From Legionellaceae bacterium UBA6148 (GTDB taxonomy: Bacteria; Pseudomonadota; Gammaproteobacteria; Legionellales; Legionellaceae), in NCBI GenBank assembly GCA_002423125.1, contig DIUW01000044.1, positions 1 to 16,323 on the forward strand: DNA of 16,323 nucleotides, read 5' to 3'. Positions 1 to 6,366 of the stretch are shown one piece after another. The position numbers were made by a program, and so were the translations under genes. Position 1 is the first letter of the stretch. Each line of letters opens with the position of its first letter. The notes beneath the pieces were generated by a model, which did no database searches, was not told the DNA's origin, and worked only from the letters and a program-made list of their open reading frames with translations.

Positions 1-4
1 GCTA

Positions 5-360
5 ATGGGTATGAGCAGTTACGATGGATTTATTAAAAAAACAAAAATTCTCACAAAACCACCCTACAAGAGCGTCTTGAAAAAATAGCAAAACTCATCA
101 AGACAATTGACAAAACCGTATCACCTTTAAAAGGTGAAATTAAAATGCAATCAACAGATATATATGAAGGATTTAATGCAAAAATTGAAAACGCAATTGA
201 GGAATCTTCGGTGGAGCACAAAAAAAGATTACTTGAAGATGGGCTCATGTCACAACAAGATATTTCAATAAATGTGCGCGAAAATAACAAGTCAAAAACC
301 GCAAATTGTGACCGCGCGAAGTACAACATTAATTGTTATTTGCTGTTGCTTATCATTTAG
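5..360 (+). pseudogene. Frameshifted small hypothetical gene
   Basis: I do not recognise the family. One frame starts at ATG 5 or ATG 11 and reads MSSYDGFIKK up to a run of seven A (35-41). The protein-like reading then continues one frame back, open from 37 to the TAG at 358-360. It is rich in Lys and Glu and looks helical and soluble, for example TTLQERLEKIAKLIKTIDK at about 57-113. One extra A in the run would join the two parts into a product of about 117 residues. The similar segments YDGFIKK and YEGFNAKI then fall on either side of the junction. The last 18 or so residues look less protein-like, so the 3' end may also be degraded. An intact alternative would be a 71-residue product from ATG 145. 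The gene may be a decayed accessory gene, or it may be expressed by slippage on the A run. No ribosome binding site can be judged because the window starts here. Confidence 0.4.
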
Positions 361-427
361 CAGTGCCCCACCAGTGACCCTTGTAGGAAATTTATTTTTG
401 ATTATTGTTGTAACATATTGATTTTAA

Positions 428-503
428 TGGTGGGTCGTGTAGGGTTCGAACCTACGACAAAGAGATTAAGAGTCTCCTGCTCTACCAACTGAGCTAACGA
501 CCC
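428..503 (-). tRNA. tRNA-Lys (anticodon CUU)
   Basis: Read on the minus strand, the sequence folds as a 76-nt cloverleaf with the acceptor stem GGGTCGT/ACGACCC and an encoded CCA end. The D arm contains AGCTCAGTTGGTAGAGC, and the T arm contains GTAGGTTCGAACCCTAC. The anticodon stem is GAGA/TCTC around the loop CTCTTAA, giving anticodon CTT, which reads the Lys codon AAG. The body closely resembles the enterobacterial tRNA-Lys(UUU), which also begins GGGTCGTTAGCTCAGTTGG. Its 3' end faces the decayed gene at the left edge of the window. This is the side on which tRNA-targeting islands integrate, but I see no duplicated 3' end within the window. Confidence 0.97.
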
Positions 504-536
504 CATGGTGAAGTGTCACGATGAAGAAGGTGCATT

Positions 537-905
537 CTAGCGCATAATAAAGCCTGCGACAATAGCTCTCCCTTCTGATAGTAATACGTTAAATGTCCGA
601 CAGGCCGCGCCGATGAGCATGCATTCGATGCCTATGCGTTGTTGTGACAGCCATTGTCTCGTTTCGATAGGGGGTTGTGCTCCTGGTTCTGAATGGCCAA
701 TGAGGATGACCTCGGGGTTGAGTTGTATCATTTCGGTCATTGTACTTGGTGTTAGTTCATTCAATAAATGAACCGACCACGGAGAGATGATGGTTTGTGT
801 TGAGAGAATCATGCTGTTTGAGTAAGTGGTGCCATTTATGACGAGTTGTTTATCGTCATATGATGTAATGGTGTTTGGAGCGCGACCTTCAAGCTGAATA
901 TACAT
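537..905 (-). CDS. Mth938-like (DUF498) domain protein
   Basis: This 122-residue soluble protein matches the Mth938/Xcc1710-like family (the bacterial relatives of mitochondrial NDUFAF3), whose members are about 120-130 residues. Recognisable features are a central strand (PEVILIGHSEPG, residues 64-75), then GIECMLIGAACRTFNVLLSE (92-111). The latter contains the characteristic AACRTFNVL segment that follows the 'GIGVE-M' strand. The product ends in a hydrophobic strand (AIVAGFI), as in relatives. The biochemical role of the bacterial family is unknown. NDUFAF3 is a complex I assembly factor, but that function should not be transferred. The gene lies next to the tRNA-Lys gene and is divergent from the RpfE-like gene, sharing a short intergenic region that carries a 7-bp inverted repeat. 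The start ATG at 903-905 is the only reasonable one. Confidence 0.85.
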   Translation of the reverse strand: MYIQLEGRAPNTITSYDDKQLVINGTTYSNSMILSTQTIISPWSVHLLNELTPSTMTEMIQLNPEVILIGHSEPGAQPPIETRQWLSQQRIGIECMLIGAACRTFNVLLSEGRAIVAGFIMR

Positions 906-927
906 AGTGTTTCGTTCGTTAATAATT

Positions 928-945
928 TATACTGCAATCAGTATA
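928..945. promoter_or_regulatory. Inverted repeat between divergent genes, possible operator
   Basis: TATACTG-CAAT-CAGTATA is a perfect 7-bp inverted repeat with a 4-nt spacer. It lies in the only intergenic space between the Mth938-like gene and the RpfE-like/recJ operon. The placement would suit an operator controlling both divergent promoters. The TATACT in the left arm could equally be part of a -10 element. No regulator is suggested by the sequence. Confidence 0.3.
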
Positions 946-970
946 TCACATGTATTCAAGGCTAGTTTCA

Positions 971-1765
971 ATGGATGTTGTTGTCAATTTTGACTGTCAG
1001 TTTTCGCCAGACCCACAATGTATTATCAACGGACAATTTCATTATTATCAAGCACTTTTCAAGTGCCTTGGCTATTCTGATGGTCAGCTACCGGTTGCGG
1101 AGTTGTTGCGATCCTACCATGGTTTAAAAGGCCAGTGGTTTGTAGTTACTCCGGTTCATTGGCAAGCAACTCATAACGACGCTATGTTATTGTCGTGTGA
1201 CAGTGCACTCAATTTGAATGAAGACGAAGCGCGTCATTTTTTTGGCCTGTTTTCACGTTTTGCAGCAGAAGAGGGGATGCAGACGTATTATCATGATGCA
1301 TACACGTGGATGTTGCAATGTGATGGCAAGCCGATGATTACGGCAAGCCCACCGTATCAGATGTTGCACCAATCTCTTTTTCCTTATTTAAAATCAATCG
1401 ATAGCACACTTTTTTGGCAGCGATTTATAACGGAAATTCAGATGCTTTTTCACGATCAGCCGATAGTGAATGGCGTTTGGATTTGGGGGCAGGGGACTTT
1501 ATGTGCGCCTTCTGATCGGTTGCTATTGGTGAGTTCTAAAAAAACACAGGCTATTGCACGGATACTATCGACTCACACGGATGATTTCAGCAATGCAAAA
1601 CTAAACAAAAATGCATTGTTGTTATTCGATTCGCTGAGTCAAGACGAGTTGTTATTATTACAGACTCAACTTAGCCGTTATTCAGTGAATTGGTATTGGA
1701 ATAATATCGCTTATTCATCTAAACCCCGATCTTGGTTTTTAAGATTGATTCAACGAGAAATATAA
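971..1765 (+). CDS. RpfE-like / phosphoglycerate mutase-related protein
   Basis: This protein of about 264 residues is related to the RpfE family, often annotated as a cofactor-independent phosphoglycerate mutase-like or regulatory protein. Visible family features are WFVVTPVHWQATHNDAMLL in the N-terminal half (a 'PVH...D.L.L' segment), HDAYTWMLQ and TASPPYQM in the middle, and EIQMLFHDQPIVNGVWIWG followed by a G-rich turn. The last segment corresponds to the family's 'E-QM-LH-HPVN...N--W-WG-G' block. Enzymatic activity is doubtful, because I see no full set of alkaline-phosphatase-superfamily metal ligands. I prefer ATG 971, since AAGG at 958-961 is suitably spaced from it; ATG 950 in the same frame has no visible ribosome binding site. 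The stop overlaps the recJ start (TAATG), so the two are very likely co-transcribed. In Xanthomonas rpfE also adjoins recJ, which supports the family call. Confidence 0.75.
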   Translation: MDVVVNFDCQFSPDPQCIINGQFHYYQALFKCLGYSDGQLPVAELLRSYHGLKGQWFVVTPVHWQATHNDAMLLSCDSALNLNEDEARHFFGLFSRFAAEEGMQTYYHDAYTWMLQCDGKPMITASPPYQMLHQSLFPYLKSIDSTLFWQRFITEIQMLFHDQPIVNGVWIWGQGTLCAPSDRLLLVSSKKTQAIARILSTHTDDFSNAKLNKNALLLFDSLSQDELLLLQTQLSRYSVNWYWNNIAYSSKPRSWFLRLIQREI

Positions 1766-3510
1766 TGCACATTAAACGACGTCAATTACCAGAACATCTT
1801 CCTACACTGAATACAGCATCTGAAATTCTAGATCGAATTTATATCACACGAGGCATTGTTCACGATACTGAACTCGATAAACGACTGCATGCGCTATTGT
1901 CATTTGATGCGCTTATGGGGATTGATGTTGCGTGCGCGCGTTTAGAAACGGCGATTCGTGCTCAGCAGCGTATTTTGATTATTGGTGATTTCGACGCAGA
2001 TGGTGCGACGTCGAGTGCATTGGCTGTTTCGGCATTACGTTCGATGGGTGCCTTACACGTTGAATTTTTAGTACCGAATCGATTTGAATTTGGTTATGGA
2101 TTAACGCCACCTATAGTCGATGTTGCTAAACAATGGCGCCCTGATTTAATTATTACGGTTGATAATGGGATAGCTAGCGTTGAAGGTGTTGATCGTGCGA
2201 ATGAACTGGGGATTGATGTGGTCGTGACTGATCATCATTTACCCGCAGAAACGCTACCTAAGGCGTGTGCGATTGTGAATCCTAATCAAGTAGGTGACAC
2301 TTTTAAAAGCAAATCCATCGCGGGTGTTGGCGTTATCTTTTACGTTATGTTGGCGCTTAGACGAGCGCTTTGTAACAGCGGCTGGTTTACATCAGAGGGC
2401 TTGACTGAGCCTAATATGTCTTCTTTTTTAGATTTGGTTGCCTTAGGAACGGTCGCGGATGTTGTGGGCTTAGATCAAAATAATCGCATCTTGGTGAATC
2501 AAGGATTAGCTCGTATTCGGCAAGGATTATGTCGTCCGGGTATTCGTGCCTTAATTGAAATCGCTGGAAGACAAGCTTCTTTATTGAAAGAAAGTGATTT
2601 GGGCTTTGCTGTGGCGCCACGATTAAATGCGGCAGGGCGATTGGATGATATGGCTTTGGGGATTAATTGTTTATTGTGTGATGATGATGAACATGCCCGT
2701 TTATATGCTAAGCAATTAGACGAGTTGAACATCGAGCGGCGAAAAATTGAGGCGGAAATGAAAGAACAGGCCATGCATGATATTGATAAAATATTATTGC
2801 GAGTCGACTCTGCAGACGCGAAGCTTCCGATAGCACTGTGTTTATTTGATGCGTCATGGCACCAAGGGGTTATTGGTATTTTGGCAGGGCGTTTAAAAGA
2901 GCGTTTTCATCGTCCTGTCATTGTGTTTGCGCAAGTAAGTCCGGAGGAAATGAAAGGATCAGCGCGATCGATACCGGGTTTAAATATCCGTGATGTGCTT
3001 GCTGCAGTTGATAGAGATCACCCTGGTATGATTATAAAATTTGGTGGTCATGCGATGGCGGCTGGTCTAAGTATGAAGCCGGAGTGTTTTTCGCAATTTC
3101 GTGAGGCATTGATTCATGAAGTTGGACAGCATATTGACTTATCTGCGTGCGAAGGTGAAATCTTAAGTGACGGTCCATTAAAACCTTCTGATCTGACATT
3201 AGAGCTAGCGACACTGCTTCGTGATTCGGGGCCTTGGGGGCAACAATTTCCTGAACCTGTATTTGATAATGTGTTTGAAATCCTCGATCAACGGCTTGTT
3301 GGGCAACATCATTTAAAATTGACACTTGCACATGCTGACGGTGGTGAACCGTTTGATGCGATTGCATTTCAGGTGGATTTAAAATGTTGGCCGAATCACC
3401 GTGCACGCCAAATGCATGCCGCATATCGCTTGGATATTAATACCTATAATGGACGAACAAAATTGCAATTAATGATTGTGGCAATGCAGGCCATGGAAAG
3501 CTCGATATGA
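1765..3510 (+). CDS. recJ: Single-stranded-DNA-specific exonuclease RecJ
   Basis: The product has 581 residues, the usual RecJ length. RecJ degrades single-stranded DNA 5' to 3' in recombination and mismatch repair, using a DHH-family two-metal site. The DHH domain shows DFDADG at residues 75-80, ITVDNGI, VTDHHLP with DHH at 156-158, and DLVALGTVADVV. The DHHA1 part carries GGHAMAAGLSM with GGH at 427-429. The C-terminal OB-fold region follows. All hallmark catalytic residues are present, so the enzyme should be active. The start is ATG 1765, overlapping the upstream stop codon by one base. A TTG 33 bases further upstream lies inside the RpfE-like gene and is less likely. The 3' end overlaps the next gene as ATGA (3507-3510), which implies translational coupling across three genes. 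Confidence 0.97.
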   Translation: MHIKRRQLPEHLPTLNTASEILDRIYITRGIVHDTELDKRLHALLSFDALMGIDVACARLETAIRAQQRILIIGDFDADGATSSALAVSALRSMGALHVEFLVPNRFEFGYGLTPPIVDVAKQWRPDLIITVDNGIASVEGVDRANELGIDVVVTDHHLPAETLPKACAIVNPNQVGDTFKSKSIAGVGVIFYVMLALRRALCNSGWFTSEGLTEPNMSSFLDLVALGTVADVVGLDQNNRILVNQGLARIRQGLCRPGIRALIEIAGRQASLLKESDLGFAVAPRLNAAGRLDDMALGINCLLCDDDEHARLYAKQLDELNIERRKIEAEMKEQAMHDIDKILLRVDSADAKLPIALCLFDASWHQGVIGILAGRLKERFHRPVIVFAQVSPEEMKGSARSIPGLNIRDVLAAVDRDHPGMIIKFGGHAMAAGLSMKPECFSQFREALIHEVGQHIDLSACEGEILSDGPLKPSDLTLELATLLRDSGPWGQQFPEPVFDNVFEILDQRLVGQHHLKLTLAHADGGEPFDAIAFQVDLKCWPNHRARQMHAAYRLDINTYNGRTKLQLMIVAMQAMESSI

Positions 3511-3878
3511 GTCGCATGGTGTGGGTTGTTTGTTTACTGGTTCAACCGTTATTTGCGGCATCTCATCACCCGCAGGATTTTTTAAAAAAAATTGCAGGAT
3601 CTAAAGATGAAGGGCAGCAAATTGTTCAACATTATTGTAGTCATTGTCATGCAGTAAAACCGATCATTTCACTTGGCGCACCTCGTATCGGTTTAGCATC
3701 CGACTGGAATCCGCGAATTAAGCAGGGGATCGATCTGCTTTTTAAACACACGGATGAAGGTTTGAATGCAATGCCTGCCCGTGGAGGGTGTTTTGAATGC
3801 AGTGATGAGCAGTTGAAATTGGCTATTATTGCCATGCTTCCGGTACCCCACAACATTAAACCTGGAAAAAGCAGTTGA
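3507..3878 (+). CDS. Cytochrome c5-like periplasmic c-type cytochrome
   Basis: This is a 123-residue secreted monoheme cytochrome. Residues 1-18 form a signal peptide with a hydrophobic core and an A-A cleavage region after PLF. The heme c site is CSHCH at residues 44-48. It is followed by APRIG (58-62), W67 and the distal-ligand segment NAMPARGGCFEC, with Met89 as the probable sixth iron ligand. Cys95 and Cys98 match the disulfide typical of cytochrome c5. The family carries electrons in the periplasm; the redox partners cannot be read from this sequence. The start overlaps the recJ stop as ATGA, so it is expressed with recJ, although no functional link is obvious. No strong terminator follows, only a weak stem about 70 bases downstream. 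Confidence 0.88.
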   Translation: MSRMVWVVCLLVQPLFAASHHPQDFLKKIAGSKDEGQQIVQHYCSHCHAVKPIISLGAPRIGLASDWNPRIKQGIDLLFKHTDEGLNAMPARGGCFECSDEQLKLAIIAMLPVPHNIKPGKSS

Positions 3879-3947
3879 AGGCTACTACGATGGCCTATTG
3901 CACTGAAATTTAAGGTTTTCTTGGCAGTTTTTAAGTTCACCGTACGG

Positions 3948-3973
3948 GTGAGTACGCTTTCACTTATTTTTTG
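3948..3973 (+). terminator. Weak terminator-like stem after the recJ operon
   Basis: GTGA at 3948-3951 can pair with TCAC at 3960-3963, followed by TTATTTTTT. A competing stem lies just upstream (TCACC at 3937-3941 with GGTGA at 3947-3951). The stems are short and low in GC, so this is a tentative transcription end for the RpfE-like/recJ/cytochrome operon. Confidence 0.25.
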
Positions 3974-3977
3974 TCCA

Positions 3978-4033
3978 TTGCCTCTAAAAAGATGCGTAAT
4001 AGCCAGCCCTATTGCAAATCTTTTTAGAGGCAA
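3978..4033. repeat. 16-bp perfect inverted repeat forming a long hairpin
   Basis: TTGCCTCTAAAAAGAT (3978-3993) is perfectly complementary to ATCTTTTTAGAGGCAA (4018-4033). The 24-nt spacer contains a further pairing of AATAG with CTATT around CCAGCC, so the whole 56 bases could fold into one nearly continuous hairpin. No U-run follows on either strand, so it is not a standard terminator. Its length and perfection suggest a palindromic repeat element or the end of a small non-autonomous mobile element. It lies in a stretch with no intact gene, just before a second hairpin. Confidence 0.6.
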
Positions 4034-4044
4034 CGTAAAGTGGA

Positions 4045-4058
4045 CCCCCGAAGGGGGG
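4045..4058. repeat. C5/G5 hairpin with GAA loop
   Basis: CCCCC-GAA-GGGGG (4045-4057, with one more G) is a compact, very GC-rich hairpin in otherwise AT-rich sequence. It sits 11 bases after the 16-bp inverted repeat and is probably part of the same repeated element. No T-run follows immediately. The contrast in base composition suggests that this segment came from elsewhere. Confidence 0.45.
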
Positions 4059-4205
4059 CAGAATTTTGAAGAGTTTAAGATAGAACCCAACTCAGTGTAA
4101 ACATTCGTCCAACTCCATTATTGACAACGACCTTATTTTAGCTTCACTGAAAAAATATTAAAAATAAAACGGAACACGCGAAGGAAAATGTAATATAACG
4201 GAGGG

Positions 4206-4443
4206 ATGAACAATCACCCGTTACAACAATTGCCGTTAACCCCGCCTGTTCTCGGATGTACTTGGCACGGCATTGAATGAGATGAAATCACGTTGCGACG
4301 CATTGCTTCTGGCCGATAAAACTGCCGTAGCAAAAAAAGAAAAAACATCCGATGTTCTGGCGCCTGCAAAACGTAGTGTCCTGTTGAGTTTACAAAATCA
4401 CTGGTATTCAGAAAGATCAGCCTCGCCAATACCCATAAAATAG
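4206..4443 (+). pseudogene. Frame-disrupted small hypothetical gene
   Basis: From ATG 4206 the frame reads MNNHPLQQLPLTPPVLG and stops at 4275-4277. The adjacent frame, open from 4240 to the TAG at 4441-4443, reads as convincing protein: LFSDVLGTALNEMKSRCD, then an Ala/Lys-rich stretch, then SVLLSLQNHWYSERS. A single-base change between about 4210 and 4248 would join them into a product of about 79 residues. GGAGG at 4200-4204 is almost against the ATG, which is poor spacing. Without the join, the only ATG in the second frame is at 4282, giving 53 residues. The second frame is also the frame of the next gene, from which two in-frame stops (4441, 4462) separate it. The family is not recognised. 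It may be a decayed gene or a 5' fragment of a formerly longer one. Confidence 0.35.
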
Positions 4444-4485
4444 TCTATTCTTAAAATTAAATAAACCAAGCCAGTGAGTATTAAA

Positions 4486-5460
4486 ATGCCAAAATCAGCG
4501 CTTATTATCAGAAATATCTCTCAATTATCATTGGATGAGATGAGACTGCTTATACACATTTTTTGTCTTAATCAAATCGAAGCAAAGCGTGGTGAGCCAG
4601 TCGCTATTACTCAATTTAGGCAAGCAATTGAGGAGGATGATATTCATGGAGCAATTCAATCATTAGAGTATTTTTATGTCAGGGAATTTCTATATGATAA
4701 AATAAAAAGAGAAAAAGGGTGTCATGTTATCTTTCATAAAGATATTAAAAAAGAAGAAGTCACTCAATTTGAAAAACATTATATCCTTACTAAGCTTGCT
4801 GAAATCGAATCAAATACGCATATGGATTTATTATACATAGGTGGTGGACATGGTGGTTATGTCGATTTTGGTCCATTAAAATTTCTGAGTGGTCTTGAAG
4901 GGAGCGATATTAGTGATCTGTTAGAGAAATTAAGAGATAAATCGATTACCTTTGGTGGAGGTATACTTCATTCATGCAGCAGTGCGATGTTTGTGGATTT
5001 GTTTAGACCCTTACTTGCTGAAAAGGGAGGGTTCCTCTCGTATTGCGCCGAAATTGGTTCATCAAGCAACTGGGAAATGACCATGAAATGGATCGTTGAT
5101 CCAAGCTCAAATCATCCTTTTTTTTCTCCTGATGCACTAGCTCGACCATGGGAATTAGGCGATTTAGGCACAACGACGAGTGTAATTAGTACAAAATACA
5201 CCAACCAGCTGATGGATCTCGATAATAGTGATCGGGGGTTTCCTGATTATGTCGCTAAAGAAGAAGTCGGTGAGGTGCATAGAGAATTTGTTTTAGATCA
5301 TCTTATCGAAGGGAACAAAGAGATTAAAACAATTATGGAAACTGATACGACGAAATTTAACGATGTTGTCGCAATGAAAAAATTTAATGTTTTGCTTGAT
5401 TCTGCCATGGCACCTCATGAGTCGGATGAGGCAAGTCCGGATTGGACGGTTTCACTCTAA
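4486..5460 (+). CDS. Orphan protein with clan CD peptidase-like His/Cys motif
   Basis: I do not recognise a named family. The 324-residue product has no signal peptide or membrane segment. The N-terminal 100 residues are helical and charged. A hydrophobic strand then leads into MDLLYIGGGHGGYVDF with His122-Gly123, and 42 residues later SITFGGGILHSCSSAMF with Cys164. A hydrophobic strand ending in His-Gly, and another ending in a small residue plus Cys, is the signature layout of clan CD cysteine peptidases (caspases, gingipains, clostripain, CHAT). A third strand, GGFLSYCAEIGSSSNW, follows as in that fold. The C-terminal 100 residues are acidic and end DEASPDWTVSL. The start is ATG 4486, with TGAG at 4475-4478 as a weak ribosome binding site; GTG 4474 is an alternative. 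The last 77 bases overlap the convergent gene. The catalytic assignment is my inference; the protein could be a secreted effector. Confidence 0.8.
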   Translation: MPKSALIIRNISQLSLDEMRLLIHIFCLNQIEAKRGEPVAITQFRQAIEEDDIHGAIQSLEYFYVREFLYDKIKREKGCHVIFHKDIKKEEVTQFEKHYILTKLAEIESNTHMDLLYIGGGHGGYVDFGPLKFLSGLEGSDISDLLEKLRDKSITFGGGILHSCSSAMFVDLFRPLLAEKGGFLSYCAEIGSSSNWEMTMKWIVDPSSNHPFFSPDALARPWELGDLGTTTSVISTKYTNQLMDLDNSDRGFPDYVAKEEVGEVHREFVLDHLIEGNKEIKTIMETDTTKFNDVVAMKKFNVLLDSAMAPHESDEASPDWTVSL

Positions 5461-6313
5461 ATAACATATCGCGAGATTCAGACACGTGGATTAATCCTCC
5501 GATATTTGATGATGGCGTCATGCCTCGCTTCGTCGTAACGGTTCTTTTAAATGCTTCCAGTGGTTGAGCGGATTGAAGAGAAACGTCTTTTTCTAGAGAT
5601 TGATCCGGTGACGCTAATTTTTTGGGTACTGGAGTATAAGGCGCTGGTGAGAATCCTCTCTCTCTGTTCCAGCCTAAATTCAATGTTATTGCGGAATAAT
5701 TCATGAGATCACGATCGTTAATGGGAGCTAAGTTGATGTCGTGTCTGGCAATGGCTGCGTCCATGAACTGTTCTATTATTGAAATATTTTTTTCATATTC
5801 CTGTTGTAAGCCGTCAGAATGCGTTGCTCCTATTGTTTTTAATAAATTAAGTATGTACTTAATCGCAGAAATAGCCGTTGTCATTTTTTGATAAATTGCC
5901 TCTAACTCACGGCGATTTTTTATGCGTGAAAGGCCAAGTGCCTGTACTTTTATGGTATATAAATCCTCTTTTATCGTTCGTAATATCTCCTGGCGCAGTG
6001 GTGCGGTATGTCCGGGATTCTCATTAAAGGTAGGACGCTGCATCACTCGGTGATAAGCGGCCACCTTATGAGCAAGAAAGATTTGCTTATGATAGGCGAG
6101 TCCAGCTAAATGCTGTCTTTGCGTTGCCATTTTTTCATTAAGCTTTCGCAGAGAACACTCGTGCTGTTCGCCTCTTTCTGTTACGTACCCTTTTTGATTG
6201 GCAATCAGTTGTTGCTGCTCTTTTAATCTTTTTTGAGCATGTGCAATTTGTTCCGTCATTTTGATTGGTAATTGAGTGGCGCGGCTAACCGGTTTTTTTT
6301 GTGAGGCGGGCAT
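5384..6313 (-). CDS. Orphan helical coiled-coil protein
   Basis: This 309-residue protein is of no family I recognise. It has no signal peptide or transmembrane segment. Residues about 18-75 are rich in Gln, Lys and Glu with heptad-like spacing (for example HAQKRLKEQQQLIANQK), suggesting a coiled coil. Residues about 105-190 are also strongly helical (EILRTIKEDLYTIKVQALGL, then AIYQKMTTAISAIKYILNLL). The last third is Pro/Ser/Thr-rich and probably disordered, with blocks such as PAPYTPVPKKLASPD. The gene lies 53 bases downstream of recQ on the same strand and may be read from the recQ transcript or from its own promoter. Its 3' end overlaps the convergent gene by 77 bases. A long helical body with a disordered tail and no relatives nearby is compatible with a secreted effector, but nothing proves this. 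The ATG at 6311-6313 has only a weak, distant GAG upstream. Confidence 0.75.
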   Translation of the reverse strand: MPASQKKPVSRATQLPIKMTEQIAHAQKRLKEQQQLIANQKGYVTERGEQHECSLRKLNEKMATQRQHLAGLAYHKQIFLAHKVAAYHRVMQRPTFNENPGHTAPLRQEILRTIKEDLYTIKVQALGLSRIKNRRELEAIYQKMTTAISAIKYILNLLKTIGATHSDGLQQEYEKNISIIEQFMDAAIARHDINLAPINDRDLMNYSAITLNLGWNRERGFSPAPYTPVPKKLASPDQSLEKDVSLQSAQPLEAFKRTVTTKRGMTPSSNIGGLIHVSESRDMLFRVKPSNPDLPHPTHEVPWQNQAKH

Positions 6314-6366
6314 GATATGTACACTCTAAAAATGAATTTTAAAAGGGCTAAATAATATTACATTGG

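Noticed and set aside
361..386. Degenerate copy of the tRNA-Lys 3' end (CCCCACCAGTGACCC) as an attachment site
   Set aside because: The match is short and in mixed orientation; no direct repeat of the tRNA end is present.
931..950. LexA/SOS box upstream of the recJ operon
   Set aside because: The spacing of CTG and CAG is 4, not the 10 bases of a gammaproteobacterial LexA site.
3647..4090. Minus-strand open frame of 147 codons over the cytochrome 3' end and the repeat region
   Set aside because: Half of it is antisense to the well-supported cytochrome gene, and the rest spans the inverted repeats; the composition does not look like protein.
4121..4145. TTGACA as a -35 box in the gene-free gap
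   Set aside because: No acceptable -10 hexamer lies 16-18 bases downstream.
4214..4429. Minus-strand open frame of 71 codons
   Set aside because: The plus-strand frame over the same bases reads far more like real protein, so this is its shadow.
4450..4468. PmrA-type effector box (CTTAAAATT) upstream of the His/Cys orphan gene
   Set aside because: Only one half-site matches; the second does not, and it lies too close to the start codon.
5703..5891. Plus-strand open frame with hydrophobic stretches
   Set aside because: It lies antisense within the coiled-coil gene and has no ribosome binding site.
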